The position numbers and the translations under genes were made by a program. Positions 53,098 through 61,995 of a stretch of 64,000 bases of DNA are shown here, in pieces. The notes below the pieces were generated by a model. The model worked only from the letters and a program-made list of their open reading frames with translations, had not been told where the DNA came from and searched no databases. The stretch's first letter is position 1. Each line of letters begins with the position of its first letter. The stretch spans positions 2,294,001 to 2,358,000 of the forward strand of contig NZ_CP022823.1 in NCBI RefSeq assembly GCF_002269255.1, given 5' to 3'. Source of the DNA: Klebsiella quasivariicola. GTDB lineage: Bacteria; Pseudomonadota; Gammaproteobacteria; Enterobacterales; Enterobacteriaceae.

Positions 53098-54282
53098 TCA
53101 GGCGGTTAGGGATACCGGCACCGCCTGGGTGCGGTGTTGGTCCCGTTCGAGGCGGTCGAGGCAATCGAGGCTGATGGCCGATGGCGAGGTCGCGCCGGTG
53201 AGGGTCATGGTGACCTTCATATCCTCGGCAAATAAGTGCAGCAGATGCGCCACGCCCGCTTCGCCCGCCGCGGCCAGGGCATAAATATAGGCCCGACCGA
53301 GCAGCACGCCCTTCGCGCCGAGGGCCAGCAGGCGAATGACGTCCACGCCGGACCGCACTCCGGAGTCCGCAAGTACCGTCAGATCGTCACCGACCGCGTC
53401 CACCACCCTTGGTAGCGCCCTGGCAGTGGGGATGGCGCCATCGAGCTGTCTGCCGCCATGATTCGACACCACAATGCCATCGGCGCCGAGGCGCACGGCA
53501 TTGCGCGCATCGTCGGCATCGAGGATCCCTTTGATGATTAATTTCCCTTGCCAGCTGTCGCGGATCCACTCCAGATCGTGCCAGGCGATGGACGGGTCGA
53601 AGTTGTTGCTGATGAACCCCATATAGTCGTTCATGGTCATTTTATGGCCGGTGTAGGCTTCGATATTACCAAACGACAAAGGCCTGCCCGCCAGCCCGAC
53701 GTTCATTGCCCAGCGTGGATGAGTACAGGCCTGGAGATACTGTCGCAGGGTGGCGTGCGGCCCGGACATCCCTGAGCGGTTATCGCGATACCGCGAGCCG
53801 GGGATCGGCATATCGACGGTGAATACCAGGGTTTTCATGCCAGCAGCCCACGCGCGCTCCAGCGCATTGCGCATGTAGCCGCGATCTTTCAGCACGTACA
53901 GCTGGGACCAGAGCGCGCCGCTGGCCTGGCTTGCCACCTCTTCAATGGAGCAGACCGACACCGTGGATAAGGTGTACGGGATGCCTGCGCGGGAGGCGGC
54001 GCGGGCCGCCTGGACTTCGCCGCGGCGGGCGTACATTCCGGTGGCGCCGACCGGCCCCAGCGCCACGGGCATCGCCCATGCTGCATCAAGGATCGTGGTG
54101 GCCAGCGTCGGTTCGCCCGCCCCGCACAGCACGCGCTGGCGAAGGGCTACCGAGGCAAGCTCGGTAGCGTTGGCGTTCATGGTATTTTCCGCCACCGCGC
54201 CACCGTCAATATAATCAAACAGAAAGCGTGGCAGACGGCGGCGAGCGGCTTCGCGATAATCACTGGGGGCTGAAACAATCAT
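53098..54282 (-). CDS. L-lactate dehydrogenase-like FMN alpha-hydroxy acid oxidase
   Basis: 394-residue FMN enzyme of the lactate dehydrogenase (LldD)/glycolate oxidase family. Most of E. coli LldD is recognisable: SDYREAARRRLPRFLFDYIDGG, LGPVGATGMYARRGEVQAARAA, LSTVSVCSIEEVA, the catalytic His motif VSNHGGRQLDG (about 275) and LADSGVRSGVDVIR. The neighbourhood lacks lldP and lldR, so it is a paralogue and the substrate may be another 2-hydroxy acid. Convergent with the RND gene (23-base gap). A palindrome about 100 bases upstream may be an operator. Confidence 0.87.
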   Translation of the reverse strand: MIVSAPSDYREAARRRLPRFLFDYIDGGAVAENTMNANATELASVALRQRVLCGAGEPTLATTILDAAWAMPVALGPVGATGMYARRGEVQAARAASRAGIPYTLSTVSVCSIEEVASQASGALWSQLYVLKDRGYMRNALERAWAAGMKTLVFTVDMPIPGSRYRDNRSGMSGPHATLRQYLQACTHPRWAMNVGLAGRPLSFGNIEAYTGHKMTMNDYMGFISNNFDPSIAWHDLEWIRDSWQGKLIIKGILDADDARNAVRLGADGIVVSNHGGRQLDGAIPTARALPRVVDAVGDDLTVLADSGVRSGVDVIRLLALGAKGVLLGRAYIYALAAAGEAGVAHLLHLFAEDMKVTMTLTGATSPSAISLDCLDRLERDQHRTQAVPVSLTA

Positions 54283-54383
54283 TATTATGTCCTTATCTTT
54301 TTAAACCTAAGTGGATGTTCTGCAGGTAAAAAAACTATAGGCTTCTGAAAAACGCGGGGGAAATGAAATATTAGCATCCTCGC

Positions 54384-54400
54384 TATTCCCTGAGGGAATA
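54384..54400. promoter_or_regulatory. Palindrome upstream of the LldD-like gene
   Basis: TATTCCC-TGA-GGGAATA, a perfect 7-bp inverted repeat in the 310-base gap between the LldD-like gene and the small-protein pair. A regulator site is possible; none is named. No other gene was seen in the gap. Confidence 0.45.
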
Positions 54401-54592
54401 ATCCAGAATTATCGCTGCGGGTATTATTTCGTTTTAGGGTCAGGCGGTAACGACGTTATTTTGTTTATTTTCGCGCAACGTGAAGCCGGCAAAATAAAGA
54501 CCCGGCATGAGGCGACAGCGCTTTGCGCCATCGCCACCAGGGGGAAGGAGAGGTCAGCGCGGCGCCCGCGTTTTCCGGGAGGTGTAAAGAAG

Positions 54593-54664
54593 ATGAATTT
54601 GAAATTGAGCTGGTGGTATCTTTTGCTAGCCTTTCTGAGGAGGACAGACGGAGCGATAGCATGA
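54593..54664 (+). CDS. Possible 23-residue small protein, coupled to the next gene
   Basis: The frame encodes MNLKLSWWYLLLAFLRRTDGAIA. GGGAGG lies 9 bases before the ATG, a strong ribosome site. The stop overlaps the next gene's ATG (ATGA). The peptide has a short hydrophobic centre with basic residues either side. It may be a functional small protein or a leader that couples translation of the 65-residue protein. Not recognised. Confidence 0.5.
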   Translation: MNLKLSWWYLLLAFLRRTDGAIA

Positions 54665-54858
54665 AAGATAAAGACGAACAAACGGCATTGATTGGCATGG
54701 CCATCGGCGCGGCGGTCATTAGCTTAGTGGCTACACAGAAGCAGATTAATCAAGGGAGTATCGTGGATGAACTGGTGAGACTGGGCAGACAGAAGGGGGA
54801 CGGGGTGGAAGATGAGGTTTTTGTTCAAGCCGCCCGCCTGGTCAGAAAAGGCACCTAG
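54661..54858 (+). CDS. Unknown 65-residue membrane-anchored small protein
   Basis: Begins MKDKDEQTALIGMAIGAAVISLVATQ: a charged N-terminus, one hydrophobic segment with small-residue spacing (GMAIGAA), then a soluble charged part (KQINQGSIVDELVRLGRQKGDGVEDEVFVQAARLVRKG). The ATG overlaps the stop of the 23-codon frame and a GGAG lies 9 bases upstream. No homologue known to me. Two hairpins follow the stop. Probably a single-pass inner-membrane protein. Confidence 0.7.
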   Translation: MKDKDEQTALIGMAIGAAVISLVATQKQINQGSIVDELVRLGRQKGDGVEDEVFVQAARLVRKGT

Positions 54859-55323
54859 CCAGCCGCTACCCTGCCAGGCAATCCCTTTACCCGTTTCATC
54901 ACGGTTTTCATTGCCGTGATCGCAGCCAGGCGAGCTGCGATTGTCTCTTGCCGAAAGCGTCACAGGCTGGCGCTTTCTCATCCTGAACGACTGGCTCTGC
55001 GCCTTATCGGCCTTTAGGTGACGCTGTCACTTTTCCTTCTCCCGCTTGCCCGATAAACAGGAACCGGGTCATCTGCTATTGCATAAATCGGTATTTTCGA
55101 TACATCTTTACCATTGCGTGCGGATATAGAACGATTTCAGAATAACATATTATAAATCAAAAGATTAAGTTCACCCTGCCCACCCTGATAATCCCCGGGC
55201 GAGGGTCTATGCTTATAAAAAGCGCTAAAGGGGGCAATACCCCTGCTGCAGAAGGGTTGAAGTGATAATCATTATCACTAACATGGCGGTATGCCTTGAT
55301 GGCGCCAACCTGGAGGTCTATCG
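54859..55323 (+). other. suf upstream region
   Basis: About 465 bases between the small-protein gene and sufA. Two adjoining hairpins, ATCACGG/CCGTGAT (54898-54920) and TCGCAGC/GCTGCGA (54920-54940), probably end the small-protein transcript. The AT-rich part (about 55080-55170) suits IHF binding, and the Fur site is at 55258. E. coli has OxyR, IHF, IscR and Fur control of suf here, and a small RNA, RydB, near sufA; I cannot confirm RydB in this sequence. Confidence 0.5.
55258..55276 (+). promoter_or_regulatory. Fur box upstream of sufA
   Basis: The core TGATAATCATTATC (55263-55276) is a near-perfect Fur half-palindrome pair; 15 of 19 consensus positions match. It lies about 50 bases before sufA. 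Iron repression of suf is known in E. coli. Confidence 0.85.
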
Positions 55324-55701
55324 ATGGAAGTACAAGCAGGAACCTTTAATCCCGCCGATTTCAGCTGGCAGGGACTGACCATGACGCCGGCCGCTGCCGC
55401 GCATATCCGCGATCTGATGCGCAAGCAGCCGGACAAAAAAGGGCTACGGCTGGGGATCAAAACCAGCGGCTGCGCCGGTTTTGCCTATGTGCTCGAAATG
55501 ATTGCCGAGCCGGCAGCCGACGATCTGCTCTTTGAGTCTGACGGGGCGAAGCTGTGGGCACCGCTGCAGGCGATGCCGTTCATTGACGGCACGGAGCTGG
55601 ATTACGTCCGGGAAGGTTTAAATGAAATCTTTAAATTTCATAACCCGAAAGCGCAGCACGAATGCGGCTGTGGCGAAAGTTTTGGGGTGCAGGCGGAGTA
55701 A
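55324..55701 (+). CDS. sufA: Fe-S cluster assembly A-type carrier SufA
   Basis: A-type scaffold that carries iron-sulfur clusters to target proteins, 125 residues (E. coli 122). The three ligand cysteines are in TSGCAGFAYV and HECGCGESFG. It starts after GGAGG. First gene of sufABCDSE, iron-limitation and oxidative-stress form of Fe-S assembly; the sufB ATG is two bases after the stop. Confidence 0.96.
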   Translation: MEVQAGTFNPADFSWQGLTMTPAAAAHIRDLMRKQPDKKGLRLGIKTSGCAGFAYVLEMIAEPAADDLLFESDGAKLWAPLQAMPFIDGTELDYVREGLNEIFKFHNPKAQHECGCGESFGVQAE

Positions 55702-55703
55702 CT

Positions 55704-57191
55704 ATGTCGCGTAATACTGAAGCAACTGACGATGTCAAAACCTGGACCGGCGGCCCGCTCAACTACAAAGAAGGCTTTTTTACTCGCCTGCAAACCGATG
55801 AGCTGGCCAAAGGCATTAATGAAGAGGTCGTTCGGGCTATCTCCGCTCGCCGCAATGAGCCGCAGTGGATGCTGGAATTTCGGCTCAATGCCTACCGGGC
55901 ATGGCTGGAAATGGAGGAGCCGCACTGGCTGAAGGCGCATTACGATAAGCTGAATTATCAGGATTACAGCTACTATTCCGCTCCCTCCTGCGGTAACTGC
56001 GATGACACCTGCGCCTCCGAGCCCGGCGCGGTGCAGCAGACCGGGGCCAATACCTTCCTGACCAGCGAGGTGGAAGAAGCCTTTAACCAGCTGGGCGTGC
56101 CGGTACGTGAAGGGCGCGAGGTGGCGGTGGATGCGATATTCGACTCGGTGTCGGTGGCGACCACCTACCGCGAAAAGCTGGCCGAGCAGGGGATCATCTT
56201 CTGTTCTTTCGGCGAGGCGATCCACGACCATCCGGAACTGGTGAAAAAGTATCTTGGGACCGTAGTGCCAGGCAACGACAACTTTTTTGCCGCGCTGAAC
56301 GCTGCGGTCGCTTCTGATGGCACCTTTATCTACGTGCCGAAAGGCGTCCGCTGCCCGATGGAGCTGTCGACCTATTTCCGTATCAACGCCGAAAAAACCG
56401 GGCAGTTTGAACGCACCATTCTGGTGGCCGATGAAGGTAGCTATGTGAGCTATATCGAAGGCTGCTCGGCGCCGGTGCGCGACAGCTATCAGCTGCACGC
56501 CGCGGTGGTGGAAGTCATCATCCATAAAGATGCGGAGGTGAAATACTCCACGGTGCAGAACTGGTTCCCCGGCGATAACAACACCGGCGGCATTCTCAAC
56601 TTCGTCACCAAGCGTGCGCTGTGCGAAGGGGAGAACAGCAAGATGTCATGGACCCAGTCGGAAACCGGCTCGGCCATCACCTGGAAATACCCCAGCTGCA
56701 TCCTGCGCGGCGATAACTCGATCGGCGAATTCTTCTCGGTAGCGCTGACCAGCGGTCACCAGCAGGCGGACACCGGCACCAAAATGATCCATATCGGCAA
56801 GAACACCCGCTCGACCATTATTTCGAAGGGGATCTCCGCCGGGCACAGCCAGAACAGCTATCGCGGGCTGGTCAAAATCATGCCGACCGCCACTAACGCC
56901 CGCAACTACACCCAGTGCGATTCGATGCTGATCGGCCCGGACTGCGGGGCCCATACCTTCCCGTATGTTGAATGCCGCAACAACAGCGCCCAGCTGGAGC
57001 ACGAGGCGACCACCTCGCGGATTGGCGAAGATCAACTGTTCTACTGCCTGCAGCGAGGGATCAGTGAAGACGATGCCATCTCGATGATCGTCAACGGCTT
57101 CTGTAAAGACGTCTTCTCTGAACTGCCGCTGGAGTTCGCTGTAGAGGCGCAAAAATTGCTGGCCATTAGCCTTGAACACAGCGTCGGCTGA
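55704..57191 (+). CDS. sufB: Fe-S cluster assembly scaffold SufB
   Basis: Core of the SufBC2D scaffold on which clusters are built, 495 residues. The N-terminal MSRNTEATDDVKTWTGGPLNYKEGFF equals E. coli SufB, so the ATG at 55704 is the start; an upstream in-frame ATG (55662) is inside sufA. A beta-helix core contains SCGNCDDTCASEPGAV and the functional cysteine in NYTQCDSMLIG (near 405). Followed after 16 bases by sufC. Confidence 0.97.
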   Translation: MSRNTEATDDVKTWTGGPLNYKEGFFTRLQTDELAKGINEEVVRAISARRNEPQWMLEFRLNAYRAWLEMEEPHWLKAHYDKLNYQDYSYYSAPSCGNCDDTCASEPGAVQQTGANTFLTSEVEEAFNQLGVPVREGREVAVDAIFDSVSVATTYREKLAEQGIIFCSFGEAIHDHPELVKKYLGTVVPGNDNFFAALNAAVASDGTFIYVPKGVRCPMELSTYFRINAEKTGQFERTILVADEGSYVSYIEGCSAPVRDSYQLHAAVVEVIIHKDAEVKYSTVQNWFPGDNNTGGILNFVTKRALCEGENSKMSWTQSETGSAITWKYPSCILRGDNSIGEFFSVALTSGHQQADTGTKMIHIGKNTRSTIISKGISAGHSQNSYRGLVKIMPTATNARNYTQCDSMLIGPDCGAHTFPYVECRNNSAQLEHEATTSRIGEDQLFYCLQRGISEDDAISMIVNGFCKDVFSELPLEFAVEAQKLLAISLEHSVG

Positions 57192-57207
57192 TAATTAAGG
57201 AAAAAAG

Positions 57208-57954
57208 ATGTTAAGTATTCAAGATTTACACGTCGCCGTCGAAGAGAAAGCGATCCTGCGCGGGCTCAACCTTGAGGTGCGCCCGGGCGAGGTCCACGCC
57301 ATTATGGGGCCGAACGGCTCAGGCAAAAGTACGCTTTCGGCCACCCTGGCCGGTCGTGAGGATTACGAGGTCACCGGCGGGCGCATTGAGTTTAAGGGTA
57401 AAGACCTGCTGGAACTCGCCCCGGAAGATCGCGCCGGAGAAGGCATCTTTATGGCTTTCCAGTATCCGGTGGAAATTCCCGGCGTCAGCAATCAGTTCTT
57501 TCTGCAGACCGCGCTGAATGCCGTGCGCAACTATCGCGGCCAGGAGGCGCTGGATCGTTTCGATTTTCAGGATTTAATGGAAGAGAAAATCAAGCTGCTG
57601 AAGATGCCGGAAGATCTCCTGACCCGTTCGGTCAACGTTGGTTTCTCCGGCGGTGAGAAAAAGCGTAACGACATTCTGCAGATGGCGGTGCTTGAGCCTG
57701 AGCTGTGCATTCTCGATGAATCGGATTCCGGGCTGGATATTGATGCCCTGAAGATTGTCTCAGACGGCGTCAACTCGCTGCGCGACGGCAAACGCGCCTT
57801 TATCATCGTCACCCACTATCAGCGCATCCTTGACTATATCAAGCCGGATTACGTCCACGTGCTGTATCAGGGGCGGATCGTGAAGTCGGGCGATTTCACT
57901 CTGGTCAAACAACTGGAGGAGCAGGGCTATGGCTGGCTTACCGAACAGCAGTAA
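57208..57954 (+). CDS. sufC: Fe-S cluster assembly ATPase SufC
   Basis: ABC-type ATPase of the scaffold, 248 residues. Walker A GPNGSGKSTLS (about 34), signature GFSGGEKKRNDILQM (about 145), Walker B LCILDESDSGLD and the switch His (VTHYQRI). Its last 26 bases overlap sufD, so the two subunits are translationally coupled. Confidence 0.98.
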   Translation: MLSIQDLHVAVEEKAILRGLNLEVRPGEVHAIMGPNGSGKSTLSATLAGREDYEVTGGRIEFKGKDLLELAPEDRAGEGIFMAFQYPVEIPGVSNQFFLQTALNAVRNYRGQEALDRFDFQDLMEEKIKLLKMPEDLLTRSVNVGFSGGEKKRNDILQMAVLEPELCILDESDSGLDIDALKIVSDGVNSLRDGKRAFIIVTHYQRILDYIKPDYVHVLYQGRIVKSGDFTLVKQLEEQGYGWLTEQQ

Positions 57955-59203
57955 CGCGCTGCAGCAGTGGCACCATCTGTTTGAAGCGCAGGCTGGCCAG
58001 CGTACGGCTGAGGCCAGCCAGCATCTGCAGCAGCTGCTGCGCCTGGGGCTGCCGACGCGCAAGCACGAGGACTGGAAATACACCCCGCTGGATGCGCTAC
58101 TGAACGGCCGCTTTGTCGCTGAAGAGGGGGCGTCTCTCAGCGCTGAACAGCGCGATGCCCTGGCGCTGCCGCTGGATGCCTGGCGGCTAGTGTTTATCGA
58201 CGGCCGCTACCATCCGGAGCTGAGCGACGATCTCGCCGCCAGCGGCGTGGAGGTTAGCGTTGATATCCAGCGCCAGCATCTGCCGGATGCTTTGCGTCCG
58301 GAGGTGTTTCTCCATCTGACCGAAAGTCTGGCGCAGACGGTGACCCGCCTTCGCGTACCGCGCAACCGTCGCCTGGATAAGCCGTTGCTGCTGATGCATA
58401 TCACCCGCGGCCTGGCCGGCGAGGCGCTGAATACCGCCCATTATCGCCACCACCTGGCCCTGGAGAGTGGGGCGGAGGCGACTGTGGTCGAGCACTACCT
58501 CAGCCTCAATGAGCAGCCGCACTTCACCGGCGGGCGACTGACCATGACGGTGGCCGATAACGCGCACCTCCAACATATCAAGCTGGCGTTTGAGAATGCG
58601 CTCAGCTACCACTTCGCCCATAACGACCTGCTGCTGGGCCGCGATGCCTCGGCTTTCAGCAGCAGTTTCCTGCTCGGCGGTCAGGTGCTGCGTCATCATA
58701 CCAGCACCCGCCTGGGCGGCGAAAACAGCAACCTGCGCCTCAATTCGCTGGCGATGCCGGTGAACAATGAGGTCTGCGACAGCCGCACCTGGCTCGACCA
58801 TCAGGTCGGCTACTGCACCAGCCGCCAGCTGCACAAAACCATCGTCAGCGATAAGGGCCGGGCGGTATTTAACGGGCTGATCAACGTCGCGCCGCACGCG
58901 CTGAAAACCGACGGCCAGATGACCAACAACAATCTGCTGCTCGGACGGCTGGCGGAGGTCGACACTAAACCGCAGCTGGAGATTTACGCCGATGACGTGA
59001 AATGCAGCCACGGGGCGACGGTGGGGCGCATTGACGAAGAACAGCTGTTCTATCTGCGCTCGCGCGGTATTGAACAGCAGGCGGCGCAGCAGATGATCCT
59101 CTATGCCTTCGCCGCCGAGCTCACCGAGGCTATCCGCAGCGATGCGCTCAGAGAGCAGGTGCTGGCGCGGATTGGACAGCGTTTGCCGGGAGGCACGGTA
59201 TGA
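57929..59203 (+). CDS. sufD: Fe-S cluster assembly scaffold SufD
   Basis: Partner of SufB in SufBC2D, 424 residues. The N-terminus MAGLPNSSNALQQWHHLFEA matches E. coli SufD and overlaps the sufC end. The beta-helix core has LLLMHITRGLAGEALNTAHYRHH and the C-terminal DVKCSHGATVGRIDEEQLFYLRSRGI, with the conserved His (near 360). Overlaps sufS by four bases (ATGA). Confidence 0.97.
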   Translation: MAGLPNSSNALQQWHHLFEAQAGQRTAEASQHLQQLLRLGLPTRKHEDWKYTPLDALLNGRFVAEEGASLSAEQRDALALPLDAWRLVFIDGRYHPELSDDLAASGVEVSVDIQRQHLPDALRPEVFLHLTESLAQTVTRLRVPRNRRLDKPLLLMHITRGLAGEALNTAHYRHHLALESGAEATVVEHYLSLNEQPHFTGGRLTMTVADNAHLQHIKLAFENALSYHFAHNDLLLGRDASAFSSSFLLGGQVLRHHTSTRLGGENSNLRLNSLAMPVNNEVCDSRTWLDHQVGYCTSRQLHKTIVSDKGRAVFNGLINVAPHALKTDGQMTNNNLLLGRLAEVDTKPQLEIYADDVKCSHGATVGRIDEEQLFYLRSRGIEQQAAQQMILYAFAAELTEAIRSDALREQVLARIGQRLPGGTV

Positions 59204-60420
59204 CATTTTCAGTTGAACGGGTTCGCGCCGATTTTCCGGTACTCAGCCGGGAGGTTAACGGCCAGCCGCTGGTCTATCTTGACAGCGCCGCCAGCGCCCA
59301 GAAACCGGAAGCAGTGATCGACGCCGAAGCGGAATTTTATCGCCACGGCTATGCGGCGGTGCACCGCGGGATCCATACCCTCAGCGCGGAAGCCACCGCG
59401 CGAATGGAAGCCGTGCGCCAGCAGGCGGCCGGCTTCCTCAACGCCGGATCGGCGGAGGAACTGGTGTTTGTCCGCGGCACCACCGAAGGCATCAACCTGG
59501 TGGCCAACAGCTGGGGAAACGCCAACGTCGGCGCCGGGGATAACATCATCATCAGCGAGATGGAGCACCACGCCAACATTGTGCCGTGGCAGATGCTCTG
59601 CGCCCGGGTCGGGGCTGAGCTGCGGGTGATCCCCCTGAACCCGGACGGCACCCTGCAACTGGACGTCGTTCCGGGACTGTTTGATCAGCGTACCCGCCTG
59701 CTGGCGATTACCGAGGTTTCCAACGTGCTGGGGACGGAAAACCCGCTGGCGGCGCTGATTGCCCTCGCGCATCAGCATGGCGCGAAAGTGCTGGTGGATG
59801 GCGCCCAGGCGGTGATGCACCACCCGGTGGACGTCCAGGCGCTGGGCTGCGATTTTTATGTTTTCTCCGGACACAAACTGTATGGCCCAACCGGGATCGG
59901 CGTGCTCTACGCCCGGGCCGAACTGCTGCAGGCGATGCCGCCGTGGGAAGGGGGCGGGTCGATGATCGCCACCGTCAGCCTGACGGAGGGCACCACCTGG
60001 AATCAGGCGCCGTGGCGCTTTGAGGCCGGTACACCCAATACCGGGGGGATCATTGGCCTCGGCGCGGCGCTGACCTACGTCAGCCAGCTTGGGCTGACGC
60101 AGATTGCCGAGTATGAGCAGACCCTGATGCGCTACGCTCTCGATGCCCTGCGCGCGGTGCCGGATCTGATCCTTTACGGTCCCGCGCAGCGTAAAGGGGT
60201 GATTGCCTTTAACCTCGGTCAGCATCATGCCTATGACGTCGGCAGCTTCCTCGATAACTACGGGATCGCCGTGCGAACCGGCCACCACTGTGCGATGCCG
60301 CTGATGGCCCGGTATCAGGTACCGGCTATGTGTCGGGCCTCGCTGGCGATGTACAATACCACGGAAGAGGTGGACCGCCTGGTGGCCGGCCTCCAGCGGA
60401 TCCACAAACTGTTAGGGTAA
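59200..60420 (+). CDS. sufS: Cysteine desulfurase SufS
   Basis: PLP enzyme that takes sulfur from cysteine for cluster assembly, 406 residues as E. coli SufS. The PLP lysine lies in YVFSGHKLYGPTGIGVLYA (about 226) and the active Cys in GIAVRTGHHCAMPLM (about 364). Coupled to sufD by ATGA; sufE follows 11 bases after the stop. Confidence 0.97.
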   Translation: MTFSVERVRADFPVLSREVNGQPLVYLDSAASAQKPEAVIDAEAEFYRHGYAAVHRGIHTLSAEATARMEAVRQQAAGFLNAGSAEELVFVRGTTEGINLVANSWGNANVGAGDNIIISEMEHHANIVPWQMLCARVGAELRVIPLNPDGTLQLDVVPGLFDQRTRLLAITEVSNVLGTENPLAALIALAHQHGAKVLVDGAQAVMHHPVDVQALGCDFYVFSGHKLYGPTGIGVLYARAELLQAMPPWEGGGSMIATVSLTEGTTWNQAPWRFEAGTPNTGGIIGLGAALTYVSQLGLTQIAEYEQTLMRYALDALRAVPDLILYGPAQRKGVIAFNLGQHHAYDVGSFLDNYGIAVRTGHHCAMPLMARYQVPAMCRASLAMYNTTEEVDRLVAGLQRIHKLLG

Positions 60421-60431
60421 AGGACGTGACA

Positions 60432-60848
60432 ATGGTGGCATTACCGGACAAAGACAAACTATTGCGTAACTTTAGCCGTTGCGCCAACTGGGAAGAGAAG
60501 TATCTCTATATCATTGAGCTGGGCCAGCGGCTGGCGCCGCTAAGCCCGGAGGAGCACAGCCCGCAGCACATTATTCAGGGCTGCCAAAGCCAGGTGTGGA
60601 TCGTGATGGACCAGGATCCCTCCGGCGTTATCACCTTGCGCGGCGACAGCGATGCGGCGATCGTCAAAGGGCTGATTGCGGTGGTGTTTATCCTTTATGA
60701 CCGGATGACCGCTCAGGACATCACCGAGTTCGACGTGCGCCCGTGGTTTGAAAAAATGGCGCTCACCCAGCATCTCACCCCCTCCCGCTCGCAAGGCCTC
60801 GAAGCCATGATACGCGCGATACGCGCGAAAGCCGCAAATATTAGCTAG
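60432..60848 (+). CDS. sufE: Cysteine desulfuration protein SufE
   Basis: Accepts persulfide sulfur from SufS and stimulates it, 138 residues. The acceptor Cys is in HIIQGCQSQVWIVM (about 51). The ATG at 60432 (MVALPDKDKLLRNF) matches the E. coli SufE start and follows AGGA; longer upstream frames overlap sufS. Last gene of the suf operon. Confidence 0.96.
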   Translation: MVALPDKDKLLRNFSRCANWEEKYLYIIELGQRLAPLSPEEHSPQHIIQGCQSQVWIVMDQDPSGVITLRGDSDAAIVKGLIAVVFILYDRMTAQDITEFDVRPWFEKMALTQHLTPSRSQGLEAMIRAIRAKAANIS

Positions 60849-60879
60849 AATAAACAGGTAGATTTCATTCTGTTACGTC

Positions 60880-60901
60880 CGGCAGGGGACTGACCCTGCC
60901 G
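60880..60901 (+). terminator. Hairpin after sufE
   Basis: CGGCAGGG, GACTGA loop, CCCTGCCG, 31 bases past sufE. No T-tract; may partly end the suf transcript before ldtE. Confidence 0.55.
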
Positions 60902-60947
60902 CCGTTCAGTCTCCTGGCGTTTTATCAGCGAAAGAAGGAATCTCAGT

Positions 60948-61934
60948 ATGAAACGCAAAACGATGATCACCTTAGCCCTTCTCAGCGCCCTTGGCGCCTC
61001 CACGGCCGCCTGGGCCGTTGATTACCCGCTTCCTCCCGCCAACAGTCGGCTGATTGGACAGAATCAGTACTGGACGGTCCAGGAGGGAGATCGCAACCTG
61101 CAGGCGATTGCGCGCCATTTCGATACCGCGGCGATGCTGATCCTCGAAGCCAACGATACGATTGCGCCGGTGCAGCCGAAGCCCGGCACCCAGGTCTTGA
61201 TCCCTTCTCAGATGCTGCTGCCCGACGTGCCGAGGGAAGGCATTGTCGTCAACCTTGCCGAACTGCGGCTGTATTATTTCCCGCCGGGAGAGAATCAGGT
61301 GCAGGTCTATCCGCTGGGCATTGGCCAGTTAGGGCTGGAAACGCCGGAGATGACCACCCGCGTTGGGCAGAAGATCCCCAATCCGACCTGGACGCCCACC
61401 GCGGGCATCCGCGCGCGCTCGCTGGAAAAAGGGGTGACGCTGCCGGCGGTGGTGCCGGCCGGGCCGAACAATCCCCTGGGCCGCTATGCGCTGCGTCTGG
61501 CCTACGGTAACGGTGAATATTTGATTCATGGCACTAATGCCCCGGACAGCGTTGGGCTGCGCGTCAGCTCGGGCTGTATGCGAATGAACGCCGATGACAT
61601 CAAAGCGCTGTTCAGCCAGGTGAAAACCGGGACGCCGGTACGGATTATCAATCAGCCGGTGAAGTTTGCCGTCGAACCGGATGGGAAACGCTACGTAGAG
61701 GTCCACAGGCCGCTATCGCAGACCGAAGGGGAAAACACCCGGACTATCGCTTACACGCTGCCTGCGGCGTTTCACGCCTTCGCAGAGGATAAAGCGGTAG
61801 ATGACCTGCAGCTGAAAAAAGCGATGTCGAGAAGGGCGGGCTATCCGGTGGTGGTATCGGCGGGGGCGGGTAGCGCGGCGACGTCGCTGTCGGCGCAGAA
61901 CAGTTCATCTGACAACAGCCTGCTTACCCAATAG
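60948..61934 (+). CDS. ldtE: L,D-transpeptidase LdtE (YnhG)
   Basis: Periplasmic enzyme that forms 3-3 cross-links in peptidoglycan, 328 residues (E. coli LdtE 334). The signal peptide (MKRKTMITLALLSALGASTAAWA) is followed by a LysM-like region (YWTVQEGDRNLQAIARHFDT) and the YkuD catalytic domain with HGTNAPDSVGLRVSSGCMRM (His and Cys of the active site). Adjacent to lpp as in E. coli. Confidence 0.95.
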   Translation: MKRKTMITLALLSALGASTAAWAVDYPLPPANSRLIGQNQYWTVQEGDRNLQAIARHFDTAAMLILEANDTIAPVQPKPGTQVLIPSQMLLPDVPREGIVVNLAELRLYYFPPGENQVQVYPLGIGQLGLETPEMTTRVGQKIPNPTWTPTAGIRARSLEKGVTLPAVVPAGPNNPLGRYALRLAYGNGEYLIHGTNAPDSVGLRVSSGCMRMNADDIKALFSQVKTGTPVRIINQPVKFAVEPDGKRYVEVHRPLSQTEGENTRTIAYTLPAAFHAFAEDKAVDDLQLKKAMSRRAGYPVVVSAGAGSAATSLSAQNSSSDNSLLTQ

Positions 61935-61953
61935 CCCTCATCACGAGGGCAAA

Positions 61954-61982
61954 AAAAATGGCGCACAGAGTGCGCCATTTTT
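61954..61982. terminator. Bidirectional terminator between ldtE and lpp
   Basis: A 13-bp stem AAAAATGGCGCAC/GTGCGCCATTTTT with a three-base loop. Confidence 0.95.
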
Positions 61983-61995
61983 ATTACCAGAACTC

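Noticed and set aside
59209..60405. Minus-strand open frame of about 398 codons inside sufS
   Set aside because: Antisense shadow of an unmistakable cysteine desulfurase.
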